Below are positions 55,801 to 63,672 of a DNA stretch of 64,000 nt, piece after piece. The notes under the pieces are model-generated. The model made no database searches. It was not told the DNA's origin and worked only from the letters and a program-made list of their open reading frames with translations. Every line of letters begins with the position of its first letter. Within the stretch, counting starts at the first letter, position 1. A program made the translations under genes and the position numbers. Source of the stretch: Atopsyche davidsoni (taxonomy: Eukaryota > Arthropoda > Insecta > Trichoptera > Hydrobiosidae); NCBI GenBank assembly GCA_022113835.1, contig JAILWY010000010.1:8889001-8953000 (forward strand), in the 5' to 3' direction.

Positions 55801-57260
55801 AGGGCCACATTTAAAAATAGGTTTATTATTTAAGTCTTTTTAACAATATCACGATTGAAGCTTAACTTTTGAAAAATCAGCCTCTTCTAAAAACATTTTT
55901 CACATAACTAAGATACTTATGACATATCTAAAATATTATAACATATAATCATCTTGTTGAAATAAAAAAATTCGCTAAAAATGTTCATACTACAGAAATG
56001 TCTGCAATTTTTCAAGAGTATTTTTTAATTCATGAAACATGCAATCACATTGAAACTCTTTTTTCTTAGTTTATGTTTTTACTACGCGTTGTAAAATATT
56101 GTTATTACAGTAATGTTTTGAAATTCGCGACACAAATCCAAAAAAACTCAAATAATATCGCAAGCACTTACCCCCAATACAGCAAAACATCCTTTTAAAT
56201 TGTTCCCCGAAAGTTTCTTTGCGTCCTATGAAAGATTAATTATTTGTAAATATTCAGTTTATATTAGTGTAAATATTTTAGGTTGATTATAAATATTAAT
56301 CTACCTTGAAGACTTATGTCATCAATCGTAAAAATATATTCGTCGTCACTTATTGTAATACTCTTTTTTGGCTTCGCATCTTAAAAAAAAACTTTGGTAA
56401 ATAATTAAAATATTGGAACTAAAAATATAATGAATAAAAAATCAAATATATGAATATCAATATATTTATAAATATAAATATAGATATATATATCTTTACC
56501 ATGAGTCTCTTCTTTATTATTATCAACGTCAGCACAGATCTCATCGAAATTCTGTGTGTGCCTTTTCATAATAGATTTAGGAGAAAATTCTGCAAATTCG
56601 ATCAAAACAACATTATAATGATGAAGTACGCATTTTTACATAAATAGTATAACATAAAAACTTTAAGAACGATAACATAGTTGTTGTTTTATAAATTTAT
56701 AAAATAATTTAGAAAAAAAACAAAATTATTTACAAAACGCTATAATGTGTTCAAACCAGGGTTAAATAAAAAAACCATATAGTCGTAATATTTTGGTTTC
56801 TTGTTAATTCACCAATTTATGGCCAATATTAGTCAAAATAATCGTAAAAAACACTAAAAACGATTAAACAGTTTAGTACCCTCGTTCGCAATCGAAGAAG
56901 AGGCATTAGCATTGTCTTCCCCACAAGAAGGAGCTGCAGTTACACCTGTTTCTAAAATCAACATACCACATAAAGTAACTTTTAAATCCTAATTGACCGA
57001 AGGATCAAATAAAATGGCTAGGTACCAAGCATTTCTATGGATATACATTCAGTGGGGCAAATTTCGTCAGTAACCAGTGCAGGAGACAAATTTCCTACAT
57101 AAATTAAACATTCGATTGATCATTATCATCGTTCTATGATATATAACATATTTGATTTCAGCTAAAATCCTTTACTGGGAGACAACATAACCTCTTTAAT
57201 TATGTCTAGTTCAAGGTTAAAGCCCGCCACGGCCAATACTGGCGTTAAAAAAATCACCAT
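49706..57260 (-). CDS. Ten-exon gene, unrecognised protein of about 279 residues
   Basis: Coding exons, 5' to 3' on the minus strand: 57176-57260, 57026-57094, 56880-56951, 56500-56589, 56305-56379, 56172-56225, 53761-53846, 53598-53682, 50275-50397, 49706-49806. Every intron is GT-AG and every junction keeps one reading frame. Eight of nine introns are phase 1 and one (before 53682) is phase 0. Six introns are under 300 bp; the two long ones carry repeats and transposons. The N-terminus MVIFLTPVLAVAGF is hydrophobic and signal-peptide-like. Most of the rest is polar and acidic-basic mixed (ITISDDEYIFTIDDISLQ, KRHTQNFDEICADVDNNKEE), ending AATMSIDNEDKIGFMDGNN and a stop. A more ordered stretch is SPEIVEQSLLIAFGERLYFK. 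I recognise no domain, so no function is given. The start could lie further upstream, since an acceptor-like 'taacag' precedes the ATG exon. Confidence 0.75.
50275..50397 (-). CDS. Exon 9 of the ten-exon gene
   Basis: 123 nt, acceptor 'ttttttttacag', donor GGAAG|GTAATA. Encodes DIPSPAQSLSKITFSSGSEY and a predicted amphipathic end LESLLLAVQRKIKE. Phase 1 on both sides. The ATG frame that extends above the acceptor is intron sequence lying in the intronic tandem repeat. Confidence 0.78.
50450..50890. repeat. Degenerate intronic tandem repeat, left part
   Basis: Irregular units of roughly 100-160 bp share the anchors 'aaccaaaagcga(t/a)gat', 'gatgaaagtattagtaaca', 'taaattcatcca' and 'gaacatcaagtaagaaaaatg'. 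About three units are recognisable here. The same units resume at 53.1 kb, so an insertion has split the array. Confidence 0.7.
51130..53060 (+). pseudogene. R1-like non-LTR retrotransposon, decayed ORF2
   Basis: Successive ORF2 landmarks appear in order on the plus strand but in shifting frames. WNDNIATLRR is followed by the linker NDPWGKL. The RT finger segment is CDKAPGLDSISNEAIRLAMG (about 51562-51621), then the palm motif ILDVKNAFNSVS (about 51960-51995). The catalytic box reads FAEDIGVV, where FADD is usual (about 52215-52240). After it come SQILYGAETWV, VLMIAGIPLVDL, and finally the C-terminal FGCFGSYLGRYGQPVNASCP with a Cys/His knuckle near 52800. Numerous stops and frameshifts make it inactive. 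It sits inside the longest intron of the minus-strand gene, in opposite orientation, and interrupts a tandem repeat. Related to the fragment at 45.9 kb. Confidence 0.85.
53100..53575. repeat. Degenerate intronic tandem repeat, right part
   Basis: Continuation of the array of 50.45-50.89 kb. 'aaccaaaagcgatgat' or close variants recur near 53148, 53285 and 53450, and 'aacatcaag(t/c)(a/g)ag' near 53235, 53400 and 53492. About three units. Confidence 0.72.
53598..53682 (-). CDS. Exon 8 of the ten-exon gene
   Basis: 85 nt, acceptor 'gttttcag', donor GACAGAAG|GTAACT. Begins in phase 0 with AAT TTA ATT and encodes SPEIVEQSLLIAFGERLYFK followed by ENLTE. It is separated from exon 7 by a 78-bp intron. 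Confidence 0.78.
53761..53846 (-). CDS. Exon 7 of the ten-exon gene
   Basis: 86 nt, acceptor 'tttttcag', donor ACCAA|GTGTGT (weaker). Only the frame required by both neighbours is open. It encodes TNSECIKLLDCMVNREPFKR and ends in RDQ. Confidence 0.74.
53911..55191 (+). mobile_element. Mariner transposon in an intron
   Basis: 1281 bp bounded by inverted repeats: left GGCTGCTATTTAAGAATCCG (from 53911), right in reverse complement GGCTGCTATTTATACATCCG (ending 55191). TA precedes the left end (53909-53910), but the right flank reads CTCGG, so the TA target duplication is lost or the true end differs by a few bases. It lies in the intron between exons 6 and 7 of the minus-strand gene, in opposite orientation. 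Confidence 0.88.
54079..55130 (+). pseudogene. Mariner transposase, D,D34D type, inactivated
   Basis: ATG at 54079 within the element. The N-terminal helix-turn-helix region starts MDLTRENFRAMLYYDF. The catalytic triad is visible as YTDDESWIYAYDPETKQQS, HHDNASCHTS and YSPDLAPNDFFLFP, with 34 residues between the second and third Asp. WVFQHEPNP is also mariner-typical. The open frame is broken by TGA at 54235-54237 and TAA at 54529-54531. A frameshift near 55030 moves the C-terminus (WKKCYENW...HGEYFEKQ) into another frame that ends at 55128-55130. It resembles cecropia-type mariners of insects (family-level inference). Confidence 0.9.
55192..56171. other. Intronic AT-rich sequence
   Basis: Remainder of the intron between exons 6 and 7. 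No further exon, element or repeat recognised. Confidence 0.6.
56172..56225 (-). CDS. Exon 6 of the ten-exon gene
   Basis: 54 nt, acceptor 'tttcatag', donor TTGGGG|GTAAGT (consensus). In the frame required by both neighbours it encodes RKETFGEQFKRMFCCIG. The alternative frame is also open but does not fit the phases. Confidence 0.74.
56305..56379 (-). CDS. Exon 5 of the ten-exon gene
   Basis: 75 nt, acceptor with a T-rich tract ending 'tttaag', donor CTTCAAG|GTAGAT. Encodes AKPKKSITISDDEYIFTIDD followed by ISLQ; acidic. Phase 1 at both ends. Confidence 0.76.
56500..56589 (-). CDS. Exon 4 of the ten-exon gene
   Basis: 90 nt, acceptor 'atttgcag', donor ACTCATG|GTAAAG. Encodes FSPKSIMKRHTQNFDEICAD and then DNNKEETH. 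Phase 1 at both ends. Confidence 0.77.
56880..56951 (-). CDS. Exon 3 of the ten-exon gene
   Basis: 72 nt, acceptor 'attttag', donor GAACGAGG|GTACTA. Encodes TGVTAAPSCGEDNANASSSI, low-complexity Ala/Ser/Asn-rich. Phase 1 at both ends. Confidence 0.72.
57026..57094 (-). CDS. Exon 2 of the ten-exon gene
   Basis: 69 nt, acceptor 'aatttatgtag', donor ATGCTTG|GTACCT. Encodes NLSPALVTDEICPTECISIE and ML. Phase 1 at both ends. The introns on either side are 74 and 81 bp. Confidence 0.72.
57176..57260 (-). CDS. First coding exon of the ten-exon gene
   Basis: ATG at 57258-57260, donor TCTCCCA|GTAAAG, phase 1. Encodes MVIFLTPVLAVAGFNLELDI, then KEVMLSP. The hydrophobic first 14 residues could be a signal peptide or a short membrane segment. 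The frame is also open upstream to an acceptor-like 'cttaacag' (about 57286-57293), so the ATG might be internal. The opposite strand carries a different 38-codon frame over the same DNA. Confidence 0.55.
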
Positions 57261-57408
57261 CGTTGGACGCGGAGAAGACGGGCGAAGCCCTGTTAAGCTT
57301 CATCAAAAGAAAGCATGAAATTTCAACTATGATTGTTCTTGATAATGATTAAGTACATTTTTTCAAATATTGAAAATTAATTAAAGAAACTAATAAAAAA
57401 ATATCATC

Positions 57409-57484
57409 GTGATTTGTGTGGGATTTGAACCCACATCCCCAAGCTTACGTGGCCGGTGAATTACCAAATATACCAACGAATCAC
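57409..57484 (-). tRNA. tRNA-like sequence (tRNA pseudogene or SINE head)
   Basis: 76 nt. The 5' arm GTGATT pairs with 3' AATCAC. An A-box-like TTGGTATATTTGGTA and a perfect T arm GTGGG-TTCAAAT-CCCAC with B box GGTTCAAATCC are present. The anticodon stem is poor (4 of 5 pairs at best), the loop lacks the usual U before the anticodon, and two extra bases separate the T arm from the acceptor. It is more likely a tRNA-derived pseudogene or SINE head than a working tRNA. The isotype cannot be assigned. Confidence 0.4.
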
Positions 57485-58030
57485 TAGTACTAAGCAAGAA
57501 TTTTTAACAATCATATCCTATAAATGAAACAACGTACTTATTATGCCAATTAAACATTAATATAGGCAAAATCGTACTTCCTGTGAGACGGTCTTCACAA
57601 AAATCAATAATATAAGATTGTTCTTATTCACAATATTAGTTTAAATTATGATTTGATAGAATTTTTAAGATAGTTCAAATGCTCCAATATTTACAATTTT
57701 TAAAAATAAAAAAGTCGTCTACACTAGATTCTAAATAAAGGATGCAGAGACTTTAGACTCATGGGAAGGCTACCGTAAAGACTGCGAAAGTTATTTATAT
57801 GCAATTATCAGAGCTTCAATTCTCGATGTTTTGAGATCAAAGATTAGATTATCCGCCCGTGGCCTACGGTCTGTGCATCCCTATACTAGGTCATCCCAAA
57901 TAGCTACTTGTAAATTCACATACCGTGCTAAAAACAACATATGGAATGAAATACAAATTCTATGCTAGAAACGAGTTTAAGAATGCATTTGCAAATAAAT
58001 ATTTTTTGTTCAATTTAAATTTGGAAATAT
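57485..58030. other. AT-rich intergenic stretch
   Basis: No gene recognised between the tRNA-like sequence and the palindrome. Confidence 0.5.
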
Positions 58031-58261
58031 TATAATGAAAAAAATAACTTTTAATTTAAATCTTCACAGTGAGTTTATTAGAATAATATTTTGCATAACT
58101 AGTTTCGACCCTATACCGGGTCATCATCAGATGCATGACTAAAACTGTTTTAGTCATGCATCTGATGATGACCCGGTATAGGGTCGAAACTGGTTATGCA
58201 AAATATTATTCTAGTAAACTCACTGTGAAGATTTAAATTAAAAGTTATTTTTTTAATTATA
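58031..58261. mobile_element. Near-perfect 231-bp palindrome (fold-back element)
   Basis: Two 115-bp arms, mirror-symmetric about T58146, start TATAAT...AAAAATAAC and meet at GACTAAAAC-T-GTTTTAGTC. I count about three mismatched arm positions (for example 58037, and the positions in 'tttattaga' versus 'tttactaga' and 'ataactag' versus 'ataaccag'). The inner arm holds GTTTCGACCCTATACCGGGT and CATCATCAGATGCATGAC. No coding capacity. It is best read as a fold-back/snap-back MITE or a recent inverted duplication; no clear target duplication is visible. Confidence 0.88.
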
Positions 58262-58723
58262 TTAATGGATATTCATCATTCAAATGCCTTGTCCCTCAAC
58301 AACATTAGAAATATTAGTTAAAAATACGGTTTTATTAAAAAAAAAAAAAAAGCTCAAAAGAAATCTATTCTTGTAGAAAACTATAGTGACATTTAAAAAA
58401 AGAGGAACGTGCAATAATATTGTACAATTAAATTTATGCTTGTAGTTGAAATTAGTAAAAATATTGCTAAAGATGAAATTAAAGATTTAGTTAATTATAC
58501 TACGGTTCGATGTTGATTTTTGTGTGATATTTTTAAAATCATGGATTCAAACAAAAAGAAATTAGTTTTTTATGAGAATGCGTAGAAATAATATATTATC
58601 ACATATAGATTATGGCAGCGGGTTCATTAATCCCTATATCTTAAGCTCATTTGCGACTGCACAAAAACAATTGAGATTAACATTCCTTTTTGGAGCTTAA
58701 TCAAATCATGATTATATATATAT
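58262..58723. other. AT-rich spacer
   Basis: Contains an A-run at about 58338-58351 and no feature that I can support. Confidence 0.5.
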
Positions 58724-58955
58724 TGTAACGTATCGGGGTACACAATTAAAAGGTTATTTATATTAACACTAGTTATATTTATTATTTATGTATACAGAGT
58801 ATTTATTTATCACATATTTATATTAACAATTTAAATATGGAGTAATGACCTTAGCCATATGACGGCCGTTCAAATACTGGGGCTTTCAATCCTTCCAGAA
58901 CAGTCTTCCAGCGTTCTGTAGTTTCGTTTTTCAAACTTACTGCTAGACCGTAACA
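58724..58955 (-). mobile_element. LTR of an LTR retrotransposon (3' LTR by orientation)
   Basis: 232 bp. On the minus strand it runs from TGTTACGGTCTAGCAG to CCGATACGTTACA, so it has canonical TG...CA ends. Just upstream in that orientation is a polypurine tract, as expected for a 3' LTR. AATAAA-type signals are present inside. No second LTR is found in the window. A similar TGTTACGAGC start occurs at 61958, at the far edge of the minisatellite, but only the first seven bases agree. Confidence 0.65.
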
Positions 58956-58971
58956 CTGCCCCCTCCTCAGG
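58956..58971 (-). other. Polypurine tract of the LTR element
   Basis: On the minus strand CCTGAGGAGGGGGCAG lies immediately before the LTR TGTTACGG. This is the position and composition of a plus-strand-priming polypurine tract. Confidence 0.65.
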
Positions 58972-59097
58972 CATTGTTCCGTCCCGAAACACTCGATGTC
59001 TTTTCTCGTGTAGGTAGCAGCAGTCTGATCCACGTTGACATTAATGGTTGCGTCAAAATAGTATCGAACTGTTCTTCGCTCCATTCCCCTGGTCCTT
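58972..59097 (-). other. 3' internal sequence of the LTR element
   Basis: On the minus strand one frame continues from the minisatellite side towards the LTR (VRYYFDATINVNVDQTAATY and following). It runs on through the LTR to a stop at about 58851. A frame crossing polypurine tract and LTR is unlikely to be a natural protein end, and I recognise no gag, pol or env motif. Confidence 0.4.
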
Positions 59098-59360
59098 CCT
59101 GCGCCTGACATCGCTCCCCTCGCGGTCACGCCGACGGTCTCCGCGCTGGTGCTATATCCACCCAAAATCGCTCCCACCGCAGCCACGCCGTGGGTCCTCG
59201 CATCGTTCTTTCCGACACACGATGTCGCTTACATCGTGGCCACGCCGTCGATTCCCACGTCGATCCACCCGATCCCCAATCTCGCTCCTGCACCGACCAT
59301 GCCAACGATTCACGTATTGATCCTCTCTGCCCCAAGGATCGCTCGTTGCTCGCCGTGGCC
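59098..59360. repeat. Diverged units of the 57-bp minisatellite
   Basis: Four consecutive 57-bp units (from 59128: ACGCCGACGG, ACGCCGTGGG, ACGCCGTCGA, ATGCCAACGA starts) and one partial unit before them. Each keeps the unit's length and the 'atcgct...' core, but they are strongly diverged. They appear to be old relatives of the array at 60.0-61.9 kb. Confidence 0.8.
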
Positions 59361-59520
59361 ATTGGCGAGCGTAATTATCACGCAATTGAAACATTCACTA
59401 TTACACTTATCTTTTAACTATTATATGCCGAGTAATTTACAAACAAACAAAAAAAAAACAACATTACACAATGTTATATTCTTTATATTGGTCCTGTCTC
59501 CTCTCTACACATCGCTCGCT

Positions 59521-59935
59521 CGCAGAGTGCCTCGCTCCGCGGCGACAGTCCTGTTGACCCTATCTACACCTCATTCGCTTGCAGAGTGCCACGCTCCGCG
59601 ACGATGGACCTGTTGACCTCCTCCGCGCTTTATCCAGGGCCTCTCGCCCGCGAAGCACCATGCTCTGCGACGATGGACCTGTTGGCCTCCTCCGCGCTCT
59701 GCCCAGCGCCATCTCCCCGCGAAGTGCCATGCTCCGCGATGATGGACCTGTTGCGCCTTCCTCACGCTCTGTTTAACACCATTCGCCCGCAAAACACCAT
59801 GCTCCGCGGCGACGGTTCGGTTGCACCTCTCTCGCGCTCTGTCCAGTACCACTCGCCTCCGAAACACCATGTTCCGCGACGATGGTCCTGATGCACCACT
59901 TCGCACTCTCCTTCTTGAGCCCAATCCCGCTCCGA
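59521..59935. repeat. About 69-bp minisatellite, six units
   Basis: Units start with 'g(a/c)ag(t/a)(g/a)cca' and contain 'tgctc(c/t)gcg(a/g)cgatggacctg' and 'cctccgcgctctg'; spacing is about 60-72 bp. The minus frame reads units such as QQVHRRGAWHFAG. The array is a different sequence from the 57-bp unit and lies between the old and new parts of that array. Confidence 0.8.
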
Positions 59936-60003
59936 CCGAGGCCCCGCCGTCGGTCTTTGCGTCCATTCTTCCGGCGCCAGGCATCGCTCCGATCGCGGCC
60001 CCG

Positions 60004-61946
60004 CCGGCGGTCCTCGCACCGATTTCACCGGTGCCTGAAATGGCTTCCACCGCAGCCACGCCGACGGTCCTCGCACCGATTCCACCGGTGCCTGAAATGG
60101 CTTCCACCGCAGACACGCCGACGGTCCTCGCACCGATTTCACCGGTGCCTGAAATGGCTTCCACCGCGGCCACGCCGACGGTCCTCGCACCGATTCCACC
60201 GGTGCCTGAAATGGCTTCCACCGCAGCCACGCCGACGGTCCTCGCACCGATTCCACCGGTGCCTGAAATGGCTTCCACCGCAGCCACGCCGACGGTCCTC
60301 GCACCGATTTCACCGGTGCCTGAAATGGCATCCACCGCAGCCACGCCGACGGTCCTCGCACCGATTTCACCGGTGCCTGAAATGGCTTCCACCGCAGACA
60401 CGCCGACGGTCCTCGCACCGATTTCACCGTTGCCTGAAATGGCTTCCACCGCAGCCACGCCGACGGTCCTCGCACCGATTCCACCGGTGCCTGAAATGGC
60501 TTCCACCGCAGCCACGCCGACGGTCCTCGCACCGATTTCACCGGTGCCTGAAATGGCTTCCACCGCAGACACGCCGACGGTCCTCGCACCGATTTCACCG
60601 TTGCCTGAAATGGCTTCCACCGCAGCCACGCCGACGGTCCTCGCACCGATTCCACCGGTGCCTGAAATGGCTTCCACCGCAGCCACGCCGACGGTCCTCG
60701 CACCGATTCCACCGGTGCCTGAAATGGCTTCCACCGCAGCCACGCCGACGGTCCTCGCACCGATTTCACCGGTGCCTGAAATGGCATCCACCGCAGCCAC
60801 GCCGACGGTCCTCGCACCGATTTCACCGGTGCCTGAAATGGCTTCCACCGCAGACACGCCGACGGTCCTCGCACCGATTTCACCGTTGCCTGAAATGGCT
60901 TCCACCGCAGCCACGCCGACGGTCCTCGCACCGATTCCACCGGTGCCTGAAATGGCTTCCACCGCAGACACGCCGACGGTCCTCGCACCGATTTCACCGT
61001 TGCCTGAAATGGCTTCCACCGCAGCCACGCCGACGGTCCTCGCACCGATTCCACCGGTGCCTGAAATGGCTTCCACCGCAGCCACGCCGACGGTCCTCGC
61101 ACCGATTCCACCGGTGCCTGAAATGGCTTCCACCGCAGCCACGCTGACGGTCCTCGCACCGATTTCACCGGTGCCTGAAATGGCATCCACCGCAGCCACG
61201 CCGACGGTCCTCGCACCGATTTCACCGGTGCCTGAAATGGCTTCCACCGCAGCCACGCCGACGGTCCTCGCACCGATTTCACCGGTGCCTGAAATGGCTT
61301 CCACCGCAGCCACGCCGACGGTCCTCGCACCGATTCCACCGGTGCCTGAAATGGCTTCCACCGCAGACACGCCGACGGTCCTCGCACCGATTTCACCGGT
61401 GCCTGAAATGGCTTCCACCGCGGCCACGCCGACGGTCCTCGCACCGATTCCACCGGTGCCTGAAATGGCTTCCACCGCAGCCACGCCGACGGTCCTCGCA
61501 CCGATTCCACCGGTGCCTGAAATGGCTTCCACCGCAGCCACGCCGACGGTCCTCGCACCGATTTCACCGGTGCCTGAAATGGCATCCACCGCAGCCACGC
61601 CGACGGTCCTCGCACCGATTTCACCGGTGCCTGAAATGGCTTCCACCGCAGACACGCCGACGGTCCTCGCACCGATTTCACCGTTGCCTGAAATGGCTTC
61701 CACCGCAGCCACGCCGACGGTCCTCGCACCGATTCCACCGGTGCCTGAAATGGCTTCCACCGCAGCCACGCCGACGGTCCTCGCACCGATTCCACCGGTG
61801 CCTGAAATGGCTTCCACCGCAGACACGCCGACGGTCCTCGCACCGATTTCACCGTTGCCTGAAATGGCTTCCACCGCAGCCACGCCGACGGTCCTCGCAC
61901 CGATTTCACCGGTGCCTGAAATGACTTCCACCGCGGCCACGCCGAC
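60004..61946. repeat. 57-bp minisatellite, 34 homogeneous units
   Basis: 34 head-to-tail units with consensus halves CCGACGGTCCTCGCACCGAT and GGTGCCTGAAATGGCTTCCA. Because 57 is divisible by three and the DNA is GC-rich, at least four frames stay open (for example 59571-61940 minus, 789 codons of EAISGTGEIGARTVGVAAV, and 59821-61956 plus, 711 codons of APISPVPEMASTAATPTVL). I therefore do not call a protein. Units differ at a few sites (T/C in 'gatt(t/c)cacc', G/T in 'ccg(g/t)tgcc', C/A in 'gca(gcc/gac)acg', T/A in 'atggc(t/a)tcc'). The variants follow a higher-order pattern. Confidence 0.95.
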
Positions 61947-61958
61947 GAGCTCGTAACA

Positions 61959-63083
61959 TTTTTTTTTTAACTCTTAACAAAATCAAAATAATCAACAGTA
62001 TTTAGAAGTTGGTCGGTTGTTTCAAAAGTCAAGTGATGTTTACGTCCTGTCACACGCCAAACCGCTTTTTTTTGACGAATCAACATATTTATATCAAAAG
62101 AGATGAAACTCTTATTTAATATTCAATAGCATATCATAAAAACCGTATATTTGGTACAATGTATTTTATTGGTAAAACTGGATACGTTCCTTTTTAACGG
62201 GACATTAGTTATATTGTTGTATTCTTAGCTTATGGAAACTAACAAATTCAGTTATTTCATAGATTAGATTGAGTAAGATCTATTCCTATTATTAAGGGGA
62301 AAACACTGAATATTCTAATATTTACAACTTTAAATGCTTACTATTATTGACAAATAAAGAAACTATAAACTGATCTCTATGTTAAAAAGTATTTCCGTTC
62401 CTCTTAAAGAACTTCATAAAATGCACATTTATGTTATTAAATTAACTATTTCATAATTCGTAATCCGTAATTATTTCATACTTTACACAAATTTAACAGG
62501 TAATAAAAACAGTTAACCAATTCGAGTTCCCAAGTCAGTAAGATTGAAGGGCAACACTTCTGGTAAAAGTACATCATCACTATGTATATGTGTCAATACC
62601 AAGGTAACTGGGAGTGAAAAAGTGTCGATGGTTTTAATCATCGATCTATTGATATTATAAATCAGAGATTGATAGCGGTAATCTATAAAATATACATTGC
62701 CATGAGAGTATTTATTATATTCATATATTTATTGGTATTTTAATAGTGTAAGTATGGTATATCTTTAACTGTACACATAGGAAGATTAAAAATTTTAAAA
62801 CATATAATTTTGACATTTTAATGTGAAAAAAGGTTTGTCTATTAACTATCGCTAGAGATTGTAAATTGTTATAAACCAAACACAACAAGTAAGAATTTCG
62901 TGGCTCCATCTTAATCAAAGGATGTTGTACTCAGATTGACTGATTTATATAACTTACTATAGCACCACATAGAAAAGATATGCATGAATATAACAATTAA
63001 AATAAATTTAAAAAACTATATTCAACAAAAAAATCCACATGAATGCTTATGTCTATAATCCAAGGTTGTTGTTTATATTTTCC
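61959..63083. other. AT-rich intergenic stretch
   Basis: Begins with a T-run right after the minisatellite ('cgtaacattttttttt'). No gene; the small minus frame at 62721-62918 has no motif. Confidence 0.5.
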
Positions 63084-63223
63084 GCCATCTGTTGGTTGTG
63101 GTTGTCATATTGTTGACCTTTATTTTTAATCTTAGACGTTCCTTGAAACTTGTGCTTTATTTTGAAACGTGGCGTTGGTAGTTTAGTTCAAAATAAGATG
63201 GCCGATGTGATACTCTGAATGTT
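63084..63223. repeat. Dispersed repeat, copy a
   Basis: Starts GCCATCTGTTG and ends with the exact 20-mer gatgtgatactctgaatgtt. Intermediate blocks ('ttgttgacct', 'tttgaaac') align with copy b 393-395 bp to the right. Both are followed by AT-rich DNA and a CA-dinucleotide run. Confidence 0.65.
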
Positions 63224-63269
63224 AAAAAATATACATTTTTAAAATAATTATCGCATATATTATTATTAT

Positions 63270-63296
63270 CACACATACACAGATACACACACACAC

Positions 63297-63336
<40 letters not shown>
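63270..63336. repeat. (CA)n-(TA)n microsatellite
   Basis: A CA run (63273-63299) passes directly into a TA run (63300-63335), the same arrangement as at 2.4 kb. Confidence 0.93.
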
Positions 63337-63338
<2 letters not shown>

Positions 63339-63478
63339 GGAATTGCAATTTTGCAATACTAATCCACCAGTTGCCAATGTAATTTTGGCATTGGGGTTAG
63401 ATGAAGATCACTAGTAAAGAGAATAGGTTTTAGATGATATCACTACATAGTACTATTGAAAAATAAGAAGGTATTTTT

Positions 63479-63616
63479 GCCATCTGTTGACGAGCTGTTG
63501 ACCTATTTTGGTATCTTATGCGTTGCTGTATACTTCTACCATACTTGAATCTACTTCAAAACATGGCCTTAGTAAGTCGCTTCAAATCAAATAACTGATG
63601 TGATACTCTGAATGTT
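63479..63616. repeat. Dispersed repeat, copy b
   Basis: Diverged second copy of the 63084-63223 repeat in the same orientation, sharing both end motifs and followed by a CA-rich run at 63640-63660. Confidence 0.65.
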
Positions 63617-63672
63617 CATAATCTATTATTACGTACACATTCACACACACACGCACACGCTACACCAATATA

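Noticed and set aside
58851..59186. 111-codon minus-strand frame as a gag or env end
   Set aside because: It runs through the polypurine tract and into the LTR and shows no retroviral motif.
59571..61940. 789-codon minus-strand protein with 19-residue repeats
   Set aside because: The unit length is a multiple of three and the DNA is GC-rich, so four frames are open together. Variation is not synonymous in either main frame.
59821..61956. 711-codon plus-strand Pro/Ala/Thr-rich protein, mucin-like
   Set aside because: Same minisatellite read on the other strand. No signal peptide, and the frame starts inside the 69-bp repeats.
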